Source: Paenibacillus sp. V4I3
GTDB lineage: Bacteria > Bacillota > Bacilli > Paenibacillales > NBRC-103111
Direction: 5' to 3'
NCBI RefSeq assembly: GCF_030817215.1
Contig: NZ_JAUSZA010000001.1
Span: forward strand, 4,872,501-4,936,500
DNA length: 64,000 nt
A program made the translations under genes and the position numbers. Of the stretch, positions 54,805-63,315 are shown piece after piece (within the stretch, counting starts at the first letter, position 1; each line of letters starts with the position of its first letter). A model generated the notes under the pieces. The model was not told the DNA's origin, ran no database searches, and worked only from the letters and a program-made list of their open reading frames with translations.

Positions 54805-54888
54805 AGTAACGGGCAGATTAATTTTAATAGAGGTTTTAGGAAAAGTTGGAAGAATACATTATTAAAATCTAAGTGGAGGGTAGGTTAA

Positions 54889-55437
54889 ATGGTTGAATTG
54901 GACAAATTTGCCCCGAGAAAAATACATATTATAGGTTCCGTTGGGAGCGGTAAAACAACATTAGCTAGAAATCTATCAAATAAACTGAGTATTCCACATT
55001 TCGAATTGGATAATGTTGTTTGGAAGAGACATAAACCAAGAGACATTAAAAGAACTGATGAAGAAAGAGATCAACTGTTGTGTACAATTATTCATTCAAA
55101 TACTTGGATTATAGAGGGTGCTCATTATAACGAATGGGTGTTCCAAAGTTTTAATAATGCTGATTTAATTATATTCTTGGATACTGATAATTCAAAACGA
55201 AAGTATCGAATCATCAGAAGATTTATCTTACAGCTGCTCAGAATAGAAAAATCAAACTATAAACCGACTTTTGAAATATTCAGGAACATGTTTATCTGGA
55301 ATGATAATTTTGAAAGTCGAATTAAACCGAAGGTTATAAATAAATTGGGACAATATTCTTCTAAATACATAACAATAAAAGATACAATCGAAATAATAAG
55401 CTCATTAAACTACCCTGAAAGTAGCCAATCACGATGA
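54889..55437 (+). CDS. P-loop kinase-like protein (FlaR / adenylate-kinase-like)
   Basis: 182 aa. Walker A IHIIGSVGSGKTTLARNLS near residue 13, substrate region PHFELDNVVWKRHKP, WIIEGAHYNEWVF and IIFLDTDNSKRKYRIIRRFI match the DNA-topology-modulation FlaR-like / putative adenylate kinase family. It probably phosphorylates a nucleotide-like substrate. GGAGGG precedes the ATG. Confidence 0.75.
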   Translation: MVELDKFAPRKIHIIGSVGSGKTTLARNLSNKLSIPHFELDNVVWKRHKPRDIKRTDEERDQLLCTIIHSNTWIIEGAHYNEWVFQSFNNADLIIFLDTDNSKRKYRIIRRFILQLLRIEKSNYKPTFEIFRNMFIWNDNFESRIKPKVINKLGQYSSKYITIKDTIEIISSLNYPESSQSR

Positions 55438-55444
55438 GAATTTT

Positions 55445-55560
55445 CATTATTCCGTGGTGCCCAGTGTGGGGCATGGATGGCTAACGGGAAATAATAGTTG
55501 AACAAACCTAAATAGGCTGTCGCGTGTAGACTTTTGTGCTAACGGGCAGAAGAGCGTGAT
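55445..55560 (+). repeat. intergenic repeat units
   Basis: CCGTGGTGCCCAGTGTGGGGCATGG hairpin as at 34849, here GTGCCCA/TGGGGCA; box A (GGCTAACGGGAAATAATAG), short stem, box B (GCTAACGGGCAGAAGAGCG). Confidence 0.55.
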
Positions 55561-55624
55561 GATAGCTTGTGTTAAAGCTACCACTTTTTTGAGCTGTTGG
55601 GGAGTGATTCTCAAAACACTAGGA

Positions 55625-55836
55625 TATGTTGCCGCGATTATTTCGCGGCTTTTTTTACGTGGGGCGGGAGAGAAAAGCGCATATGTTTGTTGTCGGTTGA
55701 CAAGAACATTGTCCGAATGAAGTCCACGTAAACCGCGGGCTTTTTTAGTTATCGGATCAAGTTCTTGTCATTTGCCAATGACAAGAACTTGATCCGATTC
55801 CCGATTCGTGACAAGAACATTGTCCGATTGCCGACA
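55625..55836 (+). repeat. transposon-end-like repeat module B with half of a C-type module
   Basis: Terminator stem GCCGCGATTATTTCGCGGC plus TTTTTTT (55631-55656) and a reversed C-type unit GCGCATATGTTTGT (55678) run into module B: TGTCGG, unit GACAAGAACATTGTCCGA (55699), a stem CACGTAAACCGCGGG with TTTTTT, reversed unit ATCGGATCAAGTTCTTGTCA (55751), its perfect 21-bp inverse (55778-55798), and a last unit ending CCGACA at 55836. TGTCGG...CCGACA are inverted ends. Confidence 0.65.
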
Positions 55837-55938
55837 AACAGTAGATTGACCTGTAACTTGCTAAACTAACTGGCAGGATAGTGGAATAACAGGAAGAATA
55901 AGTATTAGGATTCAAGGTAGATTAAGGGCGGTGGGAAA

Positions 55939-56754
55939 ATGCGCAGAGAAGCTGGAATTTGGATTTCAGTAAATCCTAGTTTTCATGAAGAAATATTAAG
56001 TATTGTTAAGGATGAAGCATCACGAGTTAGAACTTCGGGTGATTTATTGCAAATTGATATATACAAAGATAACCCAAGTTATCAAATTTTAATTGAAACA
56101 ATTGATAACCAAGTAATGAGATATACATATTCTGAGGGCAGGGAATACACAAAGGAAGAGATAACTCAAGCAACTTTTTTTTCTGTAGAACTTGTAAATC
56201 CTTGGGAACATAGCCCTACAAGTGCTGAAAAGTTCGGAACAAAGTATGAACCTAACAGTGGTTGTTTAGCTTGTGGTGTAGGCAAGATACAAGTTTCGGA
56301 ATTAATAATTGACAAGAAGCAAATAGGGAAAAATCAACTAGTCACCATTAATCCTGAAATAATTGTAAGCGAAAATTTTAATGCAATTGTTTCAGAAAAT
56401 GGACTTACAGGATGTAACTTTACTGAGGTAAAGGACTATAAAGGAAGGGGACTCCCTAATTGTTTCCAGTTACTCATTGAATCAACGTTACGTCCAATGA
56501 ATAAAGAAGAAATCATCGTTGAAATATCCAAGCCTCATTATTGTGAAATATGTGGACAAAGTGGTAAAATTCTTAGGTCTGAGGTTGTCTACGACTCGGA
56601 TATTCTGTGTAACGTTAATGATTTTAATCAGTCATATGAATACTTTGGCCTTGCTAATCACCGAGCGAGAAGACTAATTATTAGTGCGAAGGCACGAGAT
56701 ATTCTTAAGAAAAATAAAGTGCTTGCAGCATATGAACCAGTTAGGATAGTTTGA
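55939..56754 (+). CDS. double-CXXCG motif protein (SitI6-like)
   Basis: 271 aa, soluble. Two CxxCG motifs: SGCLACGVGKIQ near residue 110 and YCEICGQSGK near 205, about 90 residues apart. This spacing and the N-terminal part resemble the double-CXXCG protein family, which includes Sit immunity proteins of Myxococcus. No toxin gene is adjacent. GGCGGTG precedes the ATG. Zinc binding by the cysteines is likely. Confidence 0.55.
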   Translation: MRREAGIWISVNPSFHEEILSIVKDEASRVRTSGDLLQIDIYKDNPSYQILIETIDNQVMRYTYSEGREYTKEEITQATFFSVELVNPWEHSPTSAEKFGTKYEPNSGCLACGVGKIQVSELIIDKKQIGKNQLVTINPEIIVSENFNAIVSENGLTGCNFTEVKDYKGRGLPNCFQLLIESTLRPMNKEEIIVEISKPHYCEICGQSGKILRSEVVYDSDILCNVNDFNQSYEYFGLANHRARRLIISAKARDILKKNKVLAAYEPVRIV

Positions 56755-56904
56755 TTTCATTGAGAATTAAAGTTATCTTTATGATCAATGAAGTTGAAAA
56801 GGTAAGGAAACAGGTTGCTGTGCAACAATTATTTAAAGTCTAGGAGATGAAGCTCCCTCGGTATGATTTGATATCCTCACGCAAGCTCGTCTATTCGCAG
56901 GATT
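56755..56904 (+). other. spacer with a relic of the 18-bp IS-associated repeat
   Basis: ATTCGCAGGATTTC at about 56895 matches the inner part of the inverted repeat at 5777/6081. Otherwise no gene or signal. Confidence 0.4.
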
Positions 56905-57087
56905 TCATCCTTTAGGTTTTGTTGTTTCGTAGCATTCTAAGCTACCCGTGAAATAGTAAGGTTCACTAGGTAGATGCGAAAGAATATCGCATACTATCTG
57001 AACACCGTCCTCTAATGCTAGCAATTTTTCAAACTCAAGTATCCCAGGCTTTGTAACTAGATCATATTTGATGGGCTGGCTAGACAT
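56905..57087 (-). CDS. hypothetical protein, 60 aa
   Basis: Minus-strand frame SSQPIKYDLVTKPGILEFEK, LLALEDGVQIVCDILSHL, PYYFTGSLECYETTKPKG. ATG at 57087 has GGGGGATG upstream; an earlier GTG at 57102 overlaps that site. Small acidic protein of unknown function, possibly real. Confidence 0.45.
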   Translation of the reverse strand: MSSQPIKYDLVTKPGILEFEKLLALEDGVQIVCDILSHLPSEPYYFTGSLECYETTKPKG

Positions 57088-57158
57088 AAAATCATCCCCC
57101 ACTGTACTAAATTTTTAAATCCTGCCGGCACAATTATGATTCCGAAAGGAGAAACGAA

Positions 57159-57629
57159 TTGAGCAAACTAAGAATTAAAGATAACGGGTGTAGAGTGGTC
57201 AAAAGAGGATTCTCAGCAGTTGGAGCAAGGCAAGCGAAGTATTCAGAATACCCAACCGTAATACCGCTATCATTTGACTCTTTAATAAGTCGTGTAAAGG
57301 AAATTCAATATCGAACTGGTATTAAATTGGCTCTATACGAACCAAGTAATTATGCGCCCGACAACCTTGGTACCTACTATACAACCGCTCAAGTCACAGA
57401 GATTGCATTTATTCCACAAGGAATGGTAAGCCAGACCACTCCTGTTTGCACTTATGCTGTCTTTACGCATAAAGGTGAGATTTGGAAAATAAGTGATGCT
57501 TATGGTTCTCTTAACAGTTGGATTGATGAGAATGGCTACAAACATACTAAAGGTTTGATGGACGAAAGATTTAATCCGACTTCACCAGAAAGTGAGCTAG
57601 AGATTTATTTGCCAATAGAAGAGAAATAG
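57159..57629 (+). CDS. hypothetical protein, 156 aa
   Basis: TTG start after AAAGGAGAAAC. Sequence SKLRIKDNGCRVVKRGFSAV, YPTVIPLSFDSLISRVKEIQ, CTYAVFTHKGEIWKISDAYG and ESELEIYLPIEEK. The E-I-Y-L-P-I ending recalls GyrI-like/effector-binding folds, but the match is weak. No signal peptide. Confidence 0.5.
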   Translation: MSKLRIKDNGCRVVKRGFSAVGARQAKYSEYPTVIPLSFDSLISRVKEIQYRTGIKLALYEPSNYAPDNLGTYYTTAQVTEIAFIPQGMVSQTTPVCTYAVFTHKGEIWKISDAYGSLNSWIDENGYKHTKGLMDERFNPTSPESELEIYLPIEEK

Positions 57630-57830
57630 TCGATGAAGAGGAGTGATCCAGCGAACCACCGTTTGTGGGTATTTATTATGTTCTTGCTATGAATCTCAAT
57701 ATCTTTATTTATTCCGCTCCCTCGGTGAACGATAGTTGAGTAATTGTTACATGATTGAAACTATTTTTTATCTTGAATTAATCATTCAGGAATATAATAA
57801 GAATCGCCTTCCCCTTTAAAATATAAACTT

Positions 57831-57857
57831 AGACCCACAGCCCGTTGCTGTGGGTCT
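57831..57857 (+). terminator. terminator-like hairpin
   Basis: AGACCCACAGC and GCTGTGGGTCT, an 11-bp perfect stem with a CCGTT loop, in the gap 57630-57920 that otherwise has only a weak box A (GTGAACGATAGTTGAG). Confidence 0.7.
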
Positions 57858-57920
57858 CTATTTGGTGTGTCACTCATGGCGATTAACTAGGTGGTGAAAG
57901 TCCACAGTGGGGGTTTGTAG

Positions 57921-58025
57921 TTACCAAGCGCTAGCTAAGACTTTGAACTCCTTTTTTTGAGCTATTTTCATAAAGGCATCCATTAACAATTTTCTTGTCC
58001 GTGGATCCACTCTTATCTCTTCCAT
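57921..58025 (-). pseudogene. truncated TetR-type regulator (copy 1 of the divergon)
   Basis: 34 codons: MEEIRVDPRTRKLLMDAFM, KIAQKKEFK, then unrelated and stop. It equals the first 30 residues of the regulator at 62358, with a three-codon deletion. The HTH is gone. It is divergent from the intact nitroreductase, as in the second copy. Confidence 0.8.
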
Positions 58026-58305
58026 ATTTATCCTTATGAATAAACAACAATTTACTTTGGTTGTTGTTTAGGCGATAAAACACCAATACTGATGATTGAG
58101 AATAACTAAATTCTATTTTAGAATAATCGAGTATACAACATCCAATGTAAAAACAAAAGATGTTGGATTCTACATTTTTAATATTTGAAAACTGGATGAG
58201 TAGGTCAATCTCTTCAAAAATAAGTGAATCGTATATATTTTCTTATTGATGAAATGCTAATAAAGACTATCTTATCTAAAACAACTAAGAAGGAAGTGTT
58301 TGAAT
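58026..58305. promoter_or_regulatory. divergent promoter region, duplicated at 62359-62633
   Basis: Conserved blocks TTTACTTTGGTTGTTGTTTA, GATAAAACACCA, GATGATTGAGAA, GTATACAACAT and AAACAAAAGATGTTGGATTC. The pair ACAACATCCAATGT / GATGTTGGATTCTACATT suggests an inverted operator CCAACATC-like site for the TetR protein. Confidence 0.5.
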
Positions 58306-58986
58306 ATGACACAAAGAGTGATAAATAGACAAGAAATTCTTGAAGCGTTTAATTTTAGACGCGCTATTAAAACCTTTGATCCAACAAAAAAAATCTCGGA
58401 GGAAGACTTTAATGTTATTTTAGAAGCAGCCCGACTTTCACCAAGCTCATGTGGCATTGAACCTTGGAAATTCCTCGTTGTTCAAAATCAGGAATTCAGA
58501 GAAAAGCTAAAAGAAATTTCTCCAGGCGCACAAGGTCATCTTCAAACTGCGAGCCATTTCGTTATCATTCTCACAAGAACAAGCAAAGATACAAGGTACG
58601 ACTCAGAATATGTAAAAAATCAATGGCTTAATGTTTGGGGTGTTCCAGAAGAAATAACTGATCAAATTATAGAAGGTATAAGAAATTTCCAAGTAAACCA
58701 ACAAAATCTGTTTGAAAGTGAGCAAAAAGCGTTGGATTGGGCTAAAAGACAAACCTTTCTTCCCTTTGCCAATATGATGACTGTTGGAGCGTTACTAGGA
58801 ATTGACTCTTGTCCAATCGAAGGATTTTATATCGATAAGGTAGAAAACCTCCTTGCGGAAGAAAACTTACTAGAGGATGGTCACTTAGCTGTTTCGGCTA
58901 TGGTCGCATTTGGATACCGAGCAAATGAGCCTGCTTTCCCTAGAGGAAGAAAAGACATGAAGGATATTGTGCATTGGATTAATTAA
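58306..58986 (+). CDS. nitroreductase-family NAD(P)H oxidoreductase, intact copy
   Basis: 226 aa. FNFRRAIKTFDPTKKISEED, LEAARLSPSSCGIEPWKFLV (FMN phosphate binding), LPFANMMTVGALLGIDSCPI and EGFYIDKVENLL match NfnB/YfkO/YodC-type flavin reductases. GGAAGTG precedes ATG 58306. Reduces nitro compounds or quinones with NAD(P)H. Its divergent regulator is truncated, so expression may be constitutive, unless the paralogous regulator at 62358 acts in trans. Confidence 0.88.
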   Translation: MTQRVINRQEILEAFNFRRAIKTFDPTKKISEEDFNVILEAARLSPSSCGIEPWKFLVVQNQEFREKLKEISPGAQGHLQTASHFVIILTRTSKDTRYDSEYVKNQWLNVWGVPEEITDQIIEGIRNFQVNQQNLFESEQKALDWAKRQTFLPFANMMTVGALLGIDSCPIEGFYIDKVENLLAEENLLEDGHLAVSAMVAFGYRANEPAFPRGRKDMKDIVHWIN

Positions 58987-59320
58987 TGATTTCAGACAGG
59001 TTGGTAAGAGAGTTTTTTAATAAAACAGATGCCCTTTGATTATTGTCTTTTTTGTATAAACTTTATTGTACTTGGACATTTATTGAGAACTGTAGAAAAC
59101 CACTCTACAGTTCTTTTCGTTCTTTAAATAAATGGCACGGTTGTTGAATAAAATGACAAAACAGAGGGTACTAAACCGTTTAGTTTGATTCTCAAATCAA
59201 ACTTCTCCCTTCATGAGAGTAAAGCGATATCTAAATCAAAAGAAGGAGCAAGCGAATGGTCGATCCTAGTAAACGAGCATCCAACATAATTTAATCTCAT
59301 ATATAGAAGGAGGAATTAAG
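58987..59320 (+). other. spacer, no gene
   Basis: First 60 bases are shared with the region after the second nitroreductase (CAGATGCCCTTTGATT). A CACTCTACAGTT stretch and an AAGGAGCAAGCG site before a ten-codon frame (MVDPSKRAST) at 59255 are seen; nothing else. Confidence 0.35.
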
Positions 59321-59530
59321 TTGGCAAAATAGACCTTAATAGTACCGTAAGCGTCTCAAGCGCTCGACGTGCTTAAGTTTGAAGTTAAGAATTCAGCTTT
59401 CTCCAGATTGGGATAATGGGAACTTGACAACGTACCATGCTGGTAAGTTTGGTGGCTCCATTACGCGTCGCTTGGTTCAAAGCGCATAATTGAGCTTATG
59501 CTTCGGTGGATCTCAAAGCTGGTGGTAAAT
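59321..59530 (+). pseudogene. alpha/beta-type small acid-soluble spore protein, decayed
   Basis: AAGGAGG then TTG. LAK stop TLIVP stop ASQALDVLKFEVKN, then in another frame DNGNLTTYHAGKFGGSITRRLVQSA and stop. L-K-F-E-V and G-G-x-I-T-R-R-L-V are the two signature helices of alpha/beta SASPs, which coat spore DNA. Two in-frame stops and one shift make it dead. A terminator stem (GCGCTC/GAGCGT, TTTTTTTT) lies at 59547-59572. Confidence 0.8.
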
Positions 59531-59546
59531 AGGTAAGAGAAAACAG

Positions 59547-59572
59547 GCGCTCATTACAGAGCGTTTTTTTTT
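59547..59572 (+). terminator. terminator of the SASP pseudogene
   Basis: CGCTC ATTACA GAGCG followed by nine T's. Confidence 0.8.
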
Positions 59573-59777
59573 AGGGTTCACAATTGATTATTTTATAACA
59601 CTTGATCTATGAATTGCTTCTGCAGACAAAAAACAAGAGCATTGTGTGATCTGCTTTATTTGAGAAGACCATATTAATTTTTGTTGAAACATTTTTCCCT
59701 AGGAGGAGCATCCGTGATCGTCACTTTAATCTCACTTGTCTAATTGGGAGTATGGTATAACTTCTTCTGGGGTATTC

Positions 59778-59975
59778 ATGTTAGTAAACATAAAAATACA
59801 TAACTCCGGACTAAATTTTTTTCCAATTAGTGAACAAATAACCGAAGTTAAAGTCTCTCTAGACTTTCTCGACAGCCTTGAGAAAAAGTCGCCGCATCGG
59901 CTTGTTTTTTTATTTTGTAAAAGTGGAATAATTATTCTTGTTTATAAGGAACATAATGGAAGGATAACCCAATAA
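59778..59975 (+). CDS. small hypothetical frame upstream of the epoxide hydrolase
   Basis: LVNIKIHNSGLNFFPISEQI, DSLEKKSPHRLVFLFCKSGI, YKEHNGRITQ. It has beta-rich character but no clear ribosome binding site, and an upstream frame continues without ATG. Possibly a gene relic. Confidence 0.25.
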   Translation: MLVNIKIHNSGLNFFPISEQITEVKVSLDFLDSLEKKSPHRLVFLFCKSGIIILVYKEHNGRITQ

Positions 59976-59999
59976 CTTTCTGAAGGAGCGTTACTATAA

Positions 60000-61310
60000 T
60001 TGAATTTAATCAGCAGTAAGTTCTGGTTTCGTTTGGCCATGCTTGTGGGTTTATCTCTGGAATTGACGACGTTCGGCGCGATGGCCCAGACGGTTAAAGC
60101 GAGTTCGTATGGAACCCCACATGAATCCGAAGCGGATTCAAAAGCCATTCGACCGTTTCAGGTGCATATTCCAGAGGAGGAGCTTACCGATTTGCGTAAA
60201 CGTATACTTGCGACAAGATGGCCGGACAAAGAAACAGTGTCGGATCAAACCCAAGGCACGCAGCTTGCAACGATGAATAACCTAGCCCATTATTGGGCGA
60301 ACGATTACGACTGGCGCAAATTTGAGGCCAAGTTGAACGCTCTGCCGATGTTCGTCACCAATATCGATGGGGAGGATATTCACTTCATTCACGTCCGATC
60401 GAAGCATGAAAACGCGATGCCAATTATCCTTATGCACGGATGGCCCGGCTCTATTGTCGAGAAGCTGAAGGTAATCGAACCACTGACCAATCCCACGGCC
60501 TATGGCGGGAAGGCATCGGACGCATTCGATGTCGTCATTCCGTCGATGCCTGGCTATGGGTTTTCGGGCAAACCGACCACGACCGGTTGGGGCCCTGACC
60601 GTATTGCTCGTGCTTATGGGGAACTTATGAATCGTCTTGGTTACAAGAAGTATGTGGCCCAAGGCGGCGACTGGGGCGCCATTATAGCAGATGTAATGGG
60701 TGTCCAACAGCCTAGTGGATTAATCGGCATTCACACTAACTTGCCCTTTGTAGTTCCGTCCGATCTTGAGATGGCAATTCAGGCCGGCAAGGGATGCCCG
60801 CCTGGTCTGACAGGCGAAGAAAAACGCGCATGCGCGCAGCTGGACTTCTTTTATAAGCATGCTGGATACGCCCTGTTGATGGGAACGCGCCCGCAGACGC
60901 TTACGGGACTCGCGGATTCGCCTGTAGGTTTGGCTGCCTTTATGTTGGACCATGACGCGAAGAGCCTTGCGCTAATTACTAAGGCTTTCAACGGACAACC
61001 AGGGGGCCTTTCACGAGACGATGTCCTCGACAACATCACGCTCTACTGGTTGACGAATACGCCGATATCTTCGGCTCGCCTCTACTGGGAGAATAAATAT
61101 CCGTTCTTTGGCATCAAGGGTGTCAAACTTCCCGTTGCCGTAAGCGTGTTTCCCGACGAGGTCTATGAAGCGCCGAAGAGTTGGACACAAAAGGCGTATC
61201 CGAATCTCATCTATTTCAATAAGGTCGATAAGGGCGGACACTTCGCGACGTGGGAGCAGCCGAAGCTCTTTGTAGATGAATTGCGCAATGGACTCAGGTC
61301 GCTGCGCTAA
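60000..61310 (+). CDS. secreted epoxide hydrolase (EHN domain)
   Basis: 436 aa, TTG start after AAGGAG. Signal peptide (AMLVGLSLELTTFGAMAQ), EHN domain IRPFQVHIPEEELTDLRKRI, LATRWPD, then the alpha/beta hydrolase: PIILMHGWPGSIVEKL (oxyanion HGWP), VAQGGDWGAIIADVMG (Asp nucleophile) and DKGGHFATWEQPKLFVDELR (His). It should open epoxides outside the membrane. Base composition is clearly more GC-rich than the flanks, and relatives with this architecture are common in Proteobacteria and Actinobacteria, so transfer is likely. Confidence 0.88.
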   Translation: MNLISSKFWFRLAMLVGLSLELTTFGAMAQTVKASSYGTPHESEADSKAIRPFQVHIPEEELTDLRKRILATRWPDKETVSDQTQGTQLATMNNLAHYWANDYDWRKFEAKLNALPMFVTNIDGEDIHFIHVRSKHENAMPIILMHGWPGSIVEKLKVIEPLTNPTAYGGKASDAFDVVIPSMPGYGFSGKPTTTGWGPDRIARAYGELMNRLGYKKYVAQGGDWGAIIADVMGVQQPSGLIGIHTNLPFVVPSDLEMAIQAGKGCPPGLTGEEKRACAQLDFFYKHAGYALLMGTRPQTLTGLADSPVGLAAFMLDHDAKSLALITKAFNGQPGGLSRDDVLDNITLYWLTNTPISSARLYWENKYPFFGIKGVKLPVAVSVFPDEVYEAPKSWTQKAYPNLIYFNKVDKGGHFATWEQPKLFVDELRNGLRSLR

Positions 61311-61482
61311 CTTAAATAGTGCCGCCTAGTATCGACAATAGGAGGGATGTTCCGCCTCATTTGTAAATGCATACCTCCCTTAGATTTTGCCATACAATTG
61401 TATGCAACTACTTGATCCGCGTTAATCGAGGCCTCTGAAAGAGTCATAAAAGGAGCAAGCTCTCAAATTTCTGAAATGAGGT

Positions 61483-61657
61483 GCACCCAATTGTTAGACA
61501 CATCTATCAATTGGGTGCTTTTCTTTTGGCTGAATTAATAGCAATAGATAAAATAAAAGTGGTCAAACGATATTTAGAAGGACTTGCAAATAAGACCGGA
61601 ACACAAATTGACGTACTTGATTTTCTTTTACAAAAAGTCAAGGTTATGATGAAATGA
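61483..61657 (+). pseudogene. IS3-type element relic (left end and orfA start)
   Basis: GCACCCAATTG and CAATTGGGTGC form an inverted repeat (61483-61519) around TTAGACACATCTA; a 43-codon frame follows: LAELIAIDKIKVVKRYLEGL, ANKTGTQIDVLDFL. V-K-R-Y-L-E-G is typical of the HTH of IS3 OrfA. The rest is gone. Confidence 0.5.
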
Positions 61658-61773
61658 CATGATAACAAAGAAGTACTAAACAATGTCACACATTATGTAC
61701 TATTTCGTTATTCAACTTAAGTGCTCGATTGCTTAGTAGCCTTTAGTAAGATAAATCGATATGTGGGCAATAA

Positions 61774-62358
61774 TCATCCTTTAAAATTATTTATTTCCGT
61801 CACTATAAAAGGTAAGGCATTTTTTATATATTGCTCTGCTGAAAGAGAACTATTATTTTCCCACTCCACAGATGCTCCGTAAATTCCCCAACTCAACACA
61901 GTAGTACCAATTTTTAAGGCTTCCAAATCCAAGTTAAGTTGTTGTTTTAAAAATAGGGAATAAAATAATTCTCCTAGTTCTTTCTTTATTTTTTGTTCAA
62001 TTATTGAATAAAAGGATTCCATACTTCTTCTACATTGTGAGCTATATTCTGTACGTTTTTTTTGATGAAACTTAGTTAATGTAAAAAAGATACTTACAAT
62101 AGTCTCTTCATTTAACCTGTCATAATGATTCAAGTGTTTCACAATGCTTTCTAATATGTCTTCTGTAATGGAGGCATCCATTAAGTCGTATTTATCTTGA
62201 AAATGAGAATAAAAAGTGGCACGGTTTACGGTTGCTTCCTCAGTAATGTCGTTTATTGTAATGTTTTTGAACTCCTTTTTTTGAGCTATTTTCATAAAGG
62301 CATCCATTAACAATTTTCTTGTCCGTATTGTACGTGGATCTACTTTTAACTCTTCCAT
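61774..62358 (-). CDS. TetR-family regulator (copy 2 of the divergon), intact
   Basis: 194 aa. EELKVDPRTIRTRKLLMDAF, NITINDITEEATVNRATFYS, HFQDKYDLMDASI is the TetR HTH; the C-terminal domain (TKFHQKKRTEYSSQ, IGTTVLSWGIYGASVEWENN) is TetR_C-like. AGAGGAT precedes ATG 62358. Divergent from the frameshifted nitroreductase; both share the duplicated promoter region. It probably represses the nitroreductase genes. Confidence 0.85.
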   Translation of the reverse strand: MEELKVDPRTIRTRKLLMDAFMKIAQKKEFKNITINDITEEATVNRATFYSHFQDKYDLMDASITEDILESIVKHLNHYDRLNEETIVSIFFTLTKFHQKKRTEYSSQCRRSMESFYSIIEQKIKKELGELFYSLFLKQQLNLDLEALKIGTTVLSWGIYGASVEWENNSSLSAEQYIKNALPFIVTEINNFKG

Positions 62359-62633
62359 ATTTATCCTCTCTTTTCTATGAATAGACAACAATTTACTTTG
62401 GTTGTTGTTTAGGCGATAAAACACCACAACTGATGATTGAGAACAAATGAATTTTATTTTAGAATAATCGAGTACCAAGTATACAACATTCATTGTTTAA
62501 ACAAAAGATGTTGGATTCTACATTTTTAATATTTGACAATTAGATGGGCAGGTCAATGGAAATATAATCCTAATATTTTTCTTATCGATGGAATGATGAT
62601 AATTTAAAACAACTAAGAAGGAAGTGTTTGAAT

Positions 62634-63315
62634 ATGACAGAAAGAGTGATAAAAAGACAAGAAATTCTTGATGCGTTTAATTTTAGACGTGCTATAAAAA
62701 GCTTTGATCCAACAAAAAAAATCTCGGAGGAAGACTTTAATGTTATCTTAGAAGCTGCCCGACTTTCACCAAGCTCATGTGGCATTGAACCTTGGAAATT
62801 CCTCGTTGTGCAAAATCAGGAATTCAGAGAAAAGCTAATAGAGATTTCTCCAGGCGCACAAGGTCATCTACCAACTGCGAGCCATTTCGTTATCATTCTT
62901 TCAAGAACAAGCAAAGATACAAGGTACGACTCAGAATATGTGAAAAATCAATGGCTTAGTGTTTGGGGTGTTTCCAGATGAAATAACTAATCAAATAATA
63001 GAAGGTATAAGTAATTTCCAAGTAAACCAACAAAACCTGTTTGAAAGTGAACAAAAAGCGTTGGATTGGGCTAAAAGACAAACCTTTCTTCCCTTCGCCA
63101 ATATGATGACTGTTGGAGCGTTACTAGGAATTGACTCTTGTCCAATCGAAGGATTTTATATCGATAAGATAGAAAAACTGCTTGCGGAAGAAAACTTACT
63201 AGAGGATGGTCACTTAGCTGTTTCGGCTATGGTCGCATTTGGATATCGAGCAAATGAGCCTACATTCCCTAGAGGAAGAAAAGACATGAAGGATATTGTG
63301 CACTGGATTAATTAA
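62634..63315 (+). pseudogene. nitroreductase-family protein, frameshifted copy
   Basis: About 95% identical to the gene at 58306. At about 62970 one extra T (GTGTTTCC against GTGTTCC) breaks the frame after QWLSVWGV; the second half (ITNQIIEGISNFQVNQ onward) is open in the next frame. GGAAGTG precedes ATG 62634. Confidence 0.85.

Noticed and set aside
53559..55836. Possible CRISPR array
   Set aside because: Units are in both orientations with unequal spacing, no unique 30-40-bp spacers and no cas genes.
61684..61709. An eleventh ECF41-like promoter (TGTCACA, 15 bp, CGTT)
   Set aside because: The spacer core TCGCCAAT and the downstream TTATTAGTGT are absent and the -10 slot is CGTT, so it may be chance.
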